In this document: one piece after another, positions 56,130-64,000 of the stretch
Numbering within the stretch: the stretch's first letter is position 1
How the letters are laid out: each line of letters begins with the position of its first letter
DNA from: Pollenia angustigena
Taxonomy: Eukaryota; Arthropoda; Insecta; Diptera; Polleniidae
Assembly: GCA_930367215.1 (NCBI GenBank)
Contig: OV884059.1
Coordinates: forward strand, 227,105,803 to 227,169,802
Direction: 5' to 3'
DNA: 64,000 nt
The notes under the pieces: generated by a model
Databases searched by the model: none
Told to the model about the DNA's origin: nothing
The model's input: the letters and a program-made list of their open reading frames with translations, nothing else
Made by a program: the position numbers and the translations under genes

Positions 56130-56587
56130 GAGGAATGGCCCATAAAAATGGACAAATTCAAGTGGGTGATCAACTTTTAGCCATTAATGCCGATTCCATA
56201 CAAGGATTGCCTTTATCACACGCCACCAACTTACTACAGAATTTGGGAGACACAGTCGAACTGAAAATTTTAAGATCACATGACACCCAAAATAATTATG
56301 GTGCGGCAACCGAAACATCCAATATGCCACAACCCCAAGCTATATATGCTAAAGTTCAGAGACGTCCCAGAAGCCCATCGGCTAATACCGATAATGGGTC
56401 CTCTAGTGGTAAAGGAGAAAAACCTAGAGTTTTTCACGTAACTTTATACAAAGACAAGGTTTACGATGATTATGGCTTCTCGGTGTCGGATGGCCTCTAC
56501 GAGAGAGGAGTATTTATAAATCGTATAAGAACTGGAGGGCCGGCTGATAAATGTGGACTACTAAAGCCATTTGATAGAATAATGCAG
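56130..56587 (+). CDS. Grip: Grip exon: second half of PDZ6, linker, most of PDZ7
   Basis: The acceptor TTGCAG ends at 56129 after a 53-nt intron. The exon continues PDZ6 with 'GMAHKNGQIQVGDQLLAIN' and 'LPLSHATNLLQNLGDTVEL'. A linker of about 50 residues follows, containing 'QAIYAKVQRRPRSPSA'. PDZ7 begins at 'RVFHVTLYKDKVYDDYGFSV', where the carboxylate loop is DYGF rather than GLGF, a feature shared with vertebrate GRIP PDZ7 (EDFGF). It ends at 'CGLLKPFDRIMQ'. The donor GTACAT at 56588 is at a codon boundary and is weaker than the other donors. The short PDZ6-PDZ7 linker is the main difference from mammalian GRIP. Confidence 0.94.
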
Positions 56588-56875
56588 GTACATGTATGCA
56601 TATTTATATAATGAATTTTAGACATCAAGATTAAAAAATATTTTTCGATATCATAACGGGTTAACATAGAGAAAAGATTTATTATTAATTTAATTATTGC
56701 AACAATGAACGATGCAAACAAAAATGTACATAATTATACATATATGTATAAGAACGGAGTGAATAACAGCATAGTTTCCGAATCGAATCTTTAAAGTTGG
56801 GAAAAGTTGCTACACATAAATACAAATTCAAAAAAAAAAAAAATAGAGAATGAATTAAAAAAATGTAGAGACTGA

Positions 56876-57005
56876 CCATCAAAAGTCCAGGCAGCAAAAC
56901 ATTTTTCAATTGATTGAAGCATGTCCAAATAGTTAAACTTAGACGAGTTCTTGGCAATAACAGAAGCTTCTGGAACAAGCAAAAATTTTAGCCACTTTTT
57001 GGTTC
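56876..57005 (-). other. Possible minus-strand exon or gene fragment
   Basis: The minus strand reads TKKWLKFLLVPEASVIAKNS, then KFNYLDMLQSIEKCFAAWTF, after a good-looking acceptor TTATTTTAG. It ends at a weak potential donor GATG|GTCAGT. The peptide looks protein-like and is not low complexity. I do not recognise the family. It could be an exon of a nested gene, or a captured gene fragment in a transposon. Confidence 0.35.
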
Positions 57006-58115
57006 CTAAAATAAATTTTGAAGGAATGAATATTATGAATTAACAAATTGGTCTAAAAGGAAACTTAACTGCACCCCCCACTTTAAGACAGGCTTTCTTC
57101 TAAATACAGATAACAATTTATTTCTTAAAATTCAAAACCAAAATAAACATAAATTTCACAGACATACCACGCCACTCTCAGGCTGTGAGCGCTGCGCTCA
57201 GTGTTGCCAATGGCGTGTTTAAAATTACACATTTGAAGTAAAATTACACATACAAAACGAAAAACGTAAGTTTAATAAAATGATTTCGCCTTGCTTACCA
57301 ACTTCTGAAGGAATGAAAGCACATGTTTAATGGCACGTCTGAGGCGAACTAATTTTTCAGGTGGCGTTGAAAACACAGCTGAGATAACCTTTATTTCTTA
57401 CTTAGAGCGAGAAATGTTAAAAGTTGCTTGTGTTTCTGACATATCGGCAAACGAATAGAGCTGGCAAACAATCGATAGTTCTGTTTCAATTGGACTACCG
57501 ATGGGTTCCTTTCAATAGCGATACTAGCGGTGAGATTGGAATTTAAGAAATTGTCCCTAAATTTTTGCTTCTATATAAGTCTTCATTCAGTGAACCAAAC
57601 CGAACCCTTTTTATTTCATAAAAAAAAAAAATAAAAACAAAAATTGTATGTTCCTTAAGGCTTATGACACTACATTTTAACGCATTGTTCAAGTTTTGGT
57701 GAACAGTGCAAATATAATGAAAAAAAAGTACCAAGTTCAAAGAGTTTAGCTGTATTACTTTAATTGCAAACTGTCAAAAAATTTATCGATAAAAATGAAG
57801 TTATGTCAAAAAAAAATGTAAAATTCTTTAACTTTAAATTGACATTTTATGCTTGAAATATTAAAAGTGTTGTGGCTTCTGGGCAATTTCGGCGATTTTG
57901 TTTGTTATGTTTCTCATAAACAAAAAGAAGACACCATTTATTAAAATAAACAAAATCATAACAAAAGAAAAACTGAAAAAAGATTTTTGTTTACATTTTT
58001 TTTATTGTTTATTTACTGTTTCTTTCTACCAATTCTATATCAATTCAATGAATAAAAAACGTAGTGTCATAGGGGCTTTACTATGCCTGATTTTTCTAAA
58101 TTTTTAATTAAAATT

Positions 58116-58277
58116 TAGTGTCTCAGTAAAAATGTACTTCTTCATTTTAACATTTTTATTTTTACACTACAACGTGTTCTTTCGCAACATGTGACTGCAG
58201 CTAAGTTTCAGAATTGCCACTTACACAAAAAAATTGACACTAAATTTAAAAAGCACACTCTTTCTGAGACACCCTTT
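58116..58277. mobile_element. Small MITE, GTGTCTCAG ends
   Basis: GTGTCTCAGTAAAAATGTAC at the left and GTGTCTCAGAAAGAGTGTG (reverse complemented) at the right. Confidence 0.5.
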
Positions 58278-58302
58278 AGGTTATCCAAACTTAAGATATT
58301 GG

Positions 58303-58542
58303 GCCATGTCACAGAGTACAATTCCGTTCGGAATGATTCCGTTCGGAATTGAAGAAAACATATTTGTTTGTTGATGGAAAGTGTATTTTGATAGTTTTAT
58401 GGCCTTTCAGATACAGACAACTCCCATACCGTTCATGAAAACAAAAATGGTTTCATTCCGAAACATTTTTTCGTCATTTTCTGAAGCACCAAAATACGGA
58501 ATGAATTCCGTTTCCGAACGGAATTGTACTCTGTGACATGGC
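58303..58542. mobile_element. 240-bp MITE with long perfect TIRs
   Basis: About 30 bp perfect inverted ends starting CCATGTCACAGAGTACAATT. The following ATTCCGTTCGG motif is repeated twice at the left. The terminus GCCATGTC is nearly palindromic, so the duplication cannot be assigned. Confidence 0.85.
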
Positions 58543-59414
58543 TGATTGACTCAAAAATTTCACTATTAATAGAACTGTGAGTTCGAAATAAAAATAATTT
58601 TTTGATGGCGACCAGCATTTCCCGAGTTATGGACTCCAAAATTTTGGATATATTGTTCATCAACGGCCTGATGCAAAAAAAATTGTGTGAATTTAAAGTA
58701 TTCGTTATATATTTGTATGGAAAAACGAAATATTTGTAGTGAAAACAGGGTTTAACGAACACTTTAAGTTCTCATTAATTTTTTTACATAAGACCGTATA
58801 CCTTTAACATTACTTATCCAATCGGGGAAATGTTGGGATCATGTAATAGTTTAAGAAATTACCTTTCAAGTTCGACAATTCCATTAACAGCCAAATAAAA
58901 AAAAACCATTTTAAATATATTTATGGAAAATTAATCTATTAAAACCCGAATTTATTAAATTAAACATATTTTCTGGCATTTTCATTTTAAAAATTGGCAA
59001 ATTCCATATTGAACTTATATTTCTTAAATGGCTACTACTCACATAGCTAACTAACCCCCGTATTCATAAACGATTTTTAAATTTAACAAACGTTTATTAA
59101 GTTGAAATTTCATAATACAGATTGGCAAACCTTTAATAAATTCAAAAAATTGTAATGAATGCAGGCATTAAAAATTAAATTTAACAATTCCACAAAGAAT
59201 TCGATAGTATTGAAATTATCGATAGTTTGTTGAAATCGAATGTTGCGACTATCGATAGTTTGCCAGCTCTACCAACGAAAGCACCTCATAATATACAATG
59301 TTGTGCTTTTGGTGTTGTAGTATTGCGTAACGAAATTTGACAGTTGAGGATACAAATATTTTAAAGTAAAAAAAAAATATTAAAATGTCAAGGTCTTTAA
59401 AGCAAGTTTGACTG

Positions 59415-60352
59415 TTAGTTAGGTTAGGTTCCATTGGCAGCCGTTATTAAGCACAGCTCACGTGGGTCCATCTATTAGTTCCTGTCTATCATGTTACGCC
59501 GTCTCCCTAGGTTCCTGTTACCGGCCTTCTAATGTTCTCACTTAGCCACCCGGTTGATTCAATAAAAGAGTGGATCCTATTCAAATCAATATCAGAGAGA
59601 CAGATTCTGCCCTCAATGGTTCTTCGACCACACAGTTCCAGTCTTAAATCACCGAATTCCGGCAATAACAGTAAAGATATTCCGTTGACTCTACCTTCTC
59701 CTTGTCGCTGCAACTTTTACATAAGCCATTTTAAGGGAGCCCTATTCTTTGCGCTTGCATCCCAATGGGCCAGTGGAGGAGTATAACCGCAATTAGGTTT
59801 CTGAGTTTATGTCTGGATAGCTGTGATGCCCGCTGAGTACCTTTTTCATCTATGATTGGACAGATTTTGTTGGTTGACCCACAGGAAGTTTCATGAAACC
59901 ATCTCTGGCTGGCAATAAGATAAAACTTGTGCGCAATAAGCTGCTTAATCCTTAGGAGTGAAGCACCTATATTATATGTTGAACAGTGCCGATTTAGGGT
60001 AGTGCCTGCATACGCCAACGAGTCCGCCATGCAGTTTCCATATATGTTCGTGTCCGGAGATCCATTTAAGGTAACTATTGAATATCTCCCTATCTCCTCC
60101 AGATACATCCGGAACTCTTGGACATTCCTCGATGTGATGAATACATTATCCAGGGATCGTTTTTCCGTCTTGCTATCGACAATAATGTGAATATCCTTGC
60201 CAGATATTTCACCTTACCGTATGTGTTTCGCGGCTGTGTAGAAGGCCATTATCTCGGCCTGAATAACACTGCAGTAGTCCGGCAGCCTTATAGGAATGCT
60301 CCAGTTTTGCTGGTCGGGGTATTTGCCAGAACCGACGCTGACAAGTTTGACT
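59415..60352 (-). mobile_element. LINE 3' end with RNase H remnant, minus strand
   Basis: The minus strand encodes 'NIYGNCMADSLAYAGTTLNR', the end of an RNase H domain (GN..AD.LA pattern). It continues 'LIASQRWFHETSC', 'SRHKLRNLIAVILLHWPIG', and in another frame 'GISLLLLPEFGDLRLELCGR' and 'DLNRIHSFIESTGWLSE'. The zinc-knuckle-coding stretch between them is lost. The 3' tail shows CCTAACCTAAC repeats. This arrangement matches I/R1-type non-LTR retrotransposons. Frameshifts make it a dead copy. It lies inside the hAT-like element 57199-60531. Confidence 0.78.
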
Positions 60353-60964
60353 AAAACAAAAACAAAAAAAAATGACAAACTATCAATGTTCGATACAAAA
60401 AAACTTGACTGTCAAAAATTAATGAAAAAAACTTAATGAAAAATTACACAAGGAACAAACTACACATGGGCTACACATGCAAGTAGAAATTAGGCCCAGT
60501 ATGTGTAACTACACACAGATTGGCACCACTGGCTGCGTTAAACTAGTGACTTAAGCCTCCTAAAAATTGTAAGAGCCAAACCTCACCTCTCGTACTGTTA
60601 TGCCTTAAGCAGAATTTGCCATTCCCAAATAATTTTTCATGACCTGTTTTTGATTGGTTGGTTGGGCAGGGAGAGGGTGGAACTGCGGTGCAGCTACTTA
60701 AACGTGGTGAGTTCTTAGTCGTCTTGAAAGAGCTGCACAACTTTAGTAATTTCCCTCTGAGAAAATTTGAATCAATTGTTCCAAAAGACTGGTCCTGGGA
60801 TTTGTCAAAATAGAAAAAGTACCAAAAGAAAGAACTCATGAGCAGTGAAAGAAGAATCTATCATTTAACTGGTACCTATATGAAAAACAAAACGGTAGAA
60901 AAAGTACTGGTGGTGTGACACATTTTTTTGGGTCTTCCTTAAATTTGGTTCTAAAATTTAGTTC

Positions 60965-61145
60965 TAGCTAGGACTTGTTTTATCGAAATAATACTACATT
61001 GTAGTAACTTACACTAAACACGTTCATTAAGAATAGATGTTTGACTGGTCAAATGGTGTCAATTTACCCCCTCCAATGGCAACCCCATATAAAAGTGATA
61101 TTTCTTATTCATATAAAGTGTTAGAACTAGAACCGGTCTCTAGCA
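60965..61145. repeat. Dispersed repeat, second copy
   Basis: Reverse complement of 1428-1660: AGGACTTGTTTTATCGAAAT through ACTAGAACCGGTCTCTAG. Confidence 0.75.
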
Positions 61146-61274
61146 CAAAATCTAGGGTTTCTACAACCAGCTTAGGACATTGTGAATCTCTAAGGCGTTT
61201 TGTATAAAAATGCAGTTAGATACATACATCAACAGTCATACTAGTCATACCTGTAATTACGGTAGTTCATCAAA

Positions 61275-61812
61275 AACAAGTAAGAAAGTATAGTCGGTCA
61301 AGCCCGACCATATGATACCCTACACCATAGTATTAAAAAACAAATCATGCTTATATGTCCATATAAATATGGAATTTATTTATGTTTATAAACTTCATTA
61401 AAATCATTTGAAAGTTTGTGAGAGGCAGAAATTGTTAAAAAAACTGTATAGCTTATCTATCTATCTACGTTTTAAATTTCATTAAAAACGGTTTGATAGT
61501 TTCTGAGAGGAAGAAATTTCCCCCTATCATCCCTCGTGGTCCTACGATTTGGACCATTTTCAATCTTCTTGTGCCAATAAGAACCTATGTAACAAATTTT
61601 ATCAATTTATCTCCAAAATTGCGACCTGTACTTTGCGCAGGTTACATGGACAGCCAGCCAGCCAGGCGGACGGACATCGTTAGTTCGACTTAGTAAGTGA
61701 TTCTGAGTCGATCGGTATACTTTAAGGTGGGTCTAGGACCAATATTTTAAGGCGTTACACACATCAGCACAAATGCATAATACCCTCTCCACTATTGTGG
61801 TGTGGGTATAAA
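61275..61812 (+). repeat. Interspersed repeat, fullest copy of family 2
   Basis: Starts ACAAGTAAGAAAGTATAGTC, has inverted core GGTCAAGCCCGACC, and ends ACCCTCTCCACTATTGTGGT with GTGGGTATAA. Contains GGACGGACATCGTTAG and GATTCTGAGTCGATCGGTAT. The design (terminal ATACCC / GGGTAT, no TIR, no coding) resembles INE-1/DINE-1-type Helitron-related repeats; class is inference. Confidence 0.7.
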
Positions 61813-62109
61813 TACCTTTTGCACCCCTTTTCATAAGGTCGTAAGTGGGTGTGCTGACGAAAAAAGGCTTGATCCAACATCATTAACGTCTTTTAGAATT
61901 TTTCGTATAGCTGCTGAATTTCTGAACCAATTCGTAAATTTCGAATGCGATGCAAGGCTGGAATATATTCTCCGATTGGAAATTTATTTTCCACTTAATT
62001 TGTATTGATGTGTAGCAATTTTCCCCCCACTATTACAAATCGATTCAGAAACTTTTCTGTTTTTCGCTTTAGTCTGTTATGTATTATGCATGCATAAGTG
62101 CGATACTCA

Positions 62110-62420
62110 TGTAAGGAGCCGGTAGCTTCTTTCTATTTTGATGCGAATGAAAATGGTAGAAAATCTAGAGATTGGTACTTTTAATGCGTTTTCGCATTGG
62201 TCTTTCGCTGGTTTTTTTTTTTTTTGTTATTTAAATTTTCCAATATAAAATTTTTTACATATTTTGACATTTTATTACTGTCAATATGCGCCATCTTTAA
62301 TTTTTATTGTCATTATTGCTTGATTTTCAAACGATTTTGCGAAAGCGATAGCGAGTACCAAGTTGGCGTTTAGCTTTCGCATCGAAATTATAATCGCATC
62401 GCAATAGAGAGTAGTTTCCC
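62110..62420. repeat. Imperfect inverted repeat
   Basis: GATGCGAATGAAA and GCGTTTTCGCATTGG on the left face GCTTTCGCATCGAAATTATA and ATCGCATCGCAATAGAGA on the right. Probably an old MITE. Confidence 0.45.
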
Positions 62421-62570
62421 TGCTTTAGTTTTTATTTTGTTGTGGTCATACTAAAAATTAATAAAATACTTTAACAAGTATGGAAAACTTACTAACGAAA
62501 TCTCAAACTGTTGTAAGTTTTTGTTGCCTGTTATAATATCGAAAAAATACTTTTTTTATCTGTGCATGTA

Positions 62571-62884
62571 CCATAGTTGGGGGTAGTGCACTAAATATTG
62601 ATTTAAATCAGCAGTGCACTACCACTCAATAAAACTACAAAAATATTAGTTTGCACTCAAATGTGTGAAGAACAAAAAAGTTGCAATAAACTAATTATTG
62701 CTTTTTTTTTAATCAAACTAATTTTTTTGAGTGCAAAATTTTTTTACTTTGCTATCACTCATGCTTAGTGAGGCTGCAAATTTTCAACTCATCACTCAAC
62801 ATCAAAAAAATTATTGCAATAATTTTGCACTATCACTAAGTGTGAGTTGAAACTGTAAAATGAGTGCACTACCCCCATCTATGG
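62571..62884. mobile_element. 314-bp MITE flanked by CATGTA
   Basis: TIRs CCATAGTTGGGGGTAGTGCA and CCATAGATGGGGGTAGTGCA (reverse complemented). CATGTA at 62565-62570 and 62885-62890. The interior is rich in short AGTGATAG/AGTGCA variants. It lies 72 bp upstream of the Grip terminal exon. Confidence 0.85.
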
Positions 62885-62956
62885 CATGTACTATATAAAG
62901 AAAAATGAAGACTTATATAAATGAAAATATTTAATTTTTAACTTCATTTTTAAAAG

Positions 62957-63058
62957 GTTAATGAAATGAAGACCCAAGATTTCGATTGCTGTCTCACCGT
63001 ACCCTTAATAGCTGCAGCTGGTGACAAAATCGAAATGATAATACAACGCACTGAATAA
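62957..63058 (+). CDS. Grip: Grip terminal exon: end of PDZ7 and stop
   Basis: This 102-nt exon is too short to stand out as an open frame. The acceptor AAAAG ends at 62956. It is identified by phase and homology: [20 protein letters not shown] continues DRIMQ in frame and matches the highly conserved end of GRIP PDZ7 (xxRDFDCCLVVPLIAESG). The protein ends IEMIIQRTE followed by TAA at 63056-63058, so there is essentially no tail after PDZ7. The polypyrimidine tract before the acceptor is weak and A-rich. The intron before it is 6.4 kb. Confidence 0.93.
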   Translation, partial: VNEMKTQDFDCCLTVPLIAAAGDKIEMIIQRTE

Positions 63059-64000
63059 CAAAAGATCGGTGTACCCTTAAAATCCCCTTAAAACTGTTAC
63101 AGCAGTATGTGCCTTTTTAAAAACCGTACACTTAAATAGTGTACTCATAATATATACATAAGTGCTAAGATCATGATCAGATCATAACTAAGATATTTTC
63201 TAACCAAATATAAAATTTTAAATTATTTTTATACAATTTATAAAAGAAAACAAAAATTTAATTAACACATTTAAATGCTAAAAAAAAACCAAAAGATGTT
63301 TTATACTAAAATCTAATTAGAATACGAGTAATTTTAATTAGTCATATAAGTCAAAACGGAAAGAAAACCCCCAAAACCAAATTAATCATGCCATATTTTT
63401 TCAAAAAAAAAAAAAAAAAAAAGGAATAACTTTCCCCACTATTAATCCGTAATTATAGATTATTAAGTTTTACACCAAAATGTATACATTGTTTAAGTTT
63501 TTAAGTTAAAATATTTTATAACGACAATAATGTTTGCAAAAAAAGATTTTGTATTTTTGTATGTATAACACTGCTTTACAAATTTTAAGTTTGGAAAAGT
63601 ATCAAGAGCGCCACATGCCTAGAAAAGTTAATTGCGAGCTCCTGAACACAAAAAACACTGTAATTTTTTTTTCCTAAGTACCGTTTTTTAGATAACGGTA
63701 CTTTTGTGTTTTTCGGTGCATGGTCCCACTCAAACCCTTCTGGAGCCCAACCCAAAACTCCGATCGAAATATCGTTGGAAAGTCAATTTTCCGTTGATAT
63801 GCTGAAAATTGCAATCTGATAAGAAATGGCTGAGTAATTTGCCTATTTTTTTACGTTTTTTTTTCAATATTTTTCATTTTAATTTCGTTTTTTTTCTATG
63901 TTATATTAAATATCTGGAATGTTTTATTTTTTAACCAAATAGTATATCGAGGGTTATTTTTCAAATAGTGCTATCTAAAATTTTTCAAAAAATTTGTTTT
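63059..64000 (+). other. 3' UTR / downstream flank of Grip
   Basis: AT-rich sequence follows the Grip stop. I see no AATAAA or ATTAAA hexamer by eye. There is a run of about 24 A at 63399-63422 and a short hairpin around 63680-63704 (GTACCGTT ... AACGGTAC). No coding signal is visible. The polyadenylation site cannot be placed. Confidence 0.5.

Larger units (their letters stand above)
57456..59271. mobile_element. Inverted-repeat hAT-like element inside element C
   Basis: TIR TAGAGCTGGCAAAC at both ends followed by ATCGATAG. Flanks CAAACGAA (57448-57455) and CCAACGAA (59272-59279) match 7 of 8. Contains two small MITEs. Confidence 0.65.
57199..60531. mobile_element. hAT-like element C with nested insertions
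   Basis: TIRs CAGTGTTGCCAAT and CAGTGGTGCCAAT (reverse complemented) are flanked by GCTGCGCT (57191-57198) and GCTGCGTT (60532-60539), 7 of 8 identical. The body contains 57456-59271 and the LINE 59415-60352. No hAT transposase recognised. Confidence 0.8.
18588..63058 (+). other. Grip: Grip gene, 3' part (eight coding exons in view)
   Basis: Eight exons (18588-18800, 32210-32400, 32463-32755, 32851-33014, 54629-55811, 55874-56076, 56130-56587, 62957-63058) join through GT/AG junctions with matching phases into one open frame of 934 residues plus stop. The product has six complete PDZ domains and the back of another, matching the seven-PDZ GRIP family, which scaffolds glutamate receptors and other membrane proteins at synapses and junctions; in flies Grip is known from muscle guidance. 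PDZ7, with FDCC and VPLIA near its end, is the most diagnostic part. The PDZ6-PDZ7 linker is only about 50 residues, far shorter than in mammalian GRIP1/2. The start codon and the front of PDZ1 are not in the exons found. The orthology call rests on recalled family features; no search was run. Confidence 0.9.

Noticed and set aside
63680..63704. Hairpin as a transcription terminator
   Set aside because: Intrinsic hairpin terminators are bacterial; nothing supports this role in a fly gene.

Overview
The window looks like AT-rich genomic DNA of a higher dipteran (brachyceran, perhaps calyptrate, fly). The reasons are spliced protein-coding exons with normal GT/AG junctions, very AT-rich introns, fly-type DD41D mariner, hAT, Transib and LINE remnants, and repeats resembling the INE-1/DINE-1 class (a truncated terminal hairpin plus a 'CATGTCCGTCTGTC' core). 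The exact species cannot be read from the sequence.

One host gene is recognisable. Eight plus-strand exons from 18588 to 63058 join in frame (2807 nt, 934 residues plus stop). They encode the C-terminal part of a seven-PDZ scaffold orthologous to Grip (glutamate receptor interacting protein): the back half of PDZ1 and all of PDZ2 to PDZ7, ending just after PDZ7. The first exon(s), with the start codon and the front of PDZ1, were not found and lie in 1-18587 or further upstream. The introns are long (about 13.4 kb, 21.6 kb and 6.4 kb) or very short (53 to 95 nt).

Almost everything else is mobile DNA. The most complete element is a RAG1-like Transib transposon at 24486-27833. It has perfect 5-bp CGACG target duplications, ends built like recombination signals (heptamer CACAGTG/CACAGTA, 22/23-bp spacer, nonamer-like GCAAAAATC), and an uninterrupted 683-codon transposase keeping the D-D-E triad and the zinc-binding CxxC and HxxxxH residues. 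Other pieces are an internally deleted DD41D mariner (22189-23563), a decayed minus-strand relative (30395-31193), LINE 3' ends at 20085-21146 (+), 21190-21840 (-) and 59415-60352 (-), several hAT-like elements with 8-bp duplications, many TTA/TAA-, TA- or TTAA-flanked MITEs, tRNA-like SINE heads, a 1.45-kb foldback palindrome (52219-53674) and at least four copies of an INE-1-like family with 153-bp internal tandem units.

Layout: 1-18587 is repeat-rich flank or 5' intron; 18588-18800 is the first exon seen; 18801-32209 is an intron holding hAT, LINE, mariner, Transib and INE-1-like copies; 32210-33014 is a three-exon cluster (PDZ2-PDZ3); 33015-54628 is an intron dominated by a possible 11.5-kb hAT-bounded nest of insertions at 36055-47530; 54629-56587 is a three-exon cluster (PDZ4 to most of PDZ7); 56588-62956 is an intron with a second nest at 57199-60531; 62957-63058 is the terminal exon; the rest is 3' flank. 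Several insertions can be verified inside the window, because paralogous repeat copies preserve the empty target site. I see no operon-like or defence-like system, CRISPR array, rRNA or functional tRNA gene.
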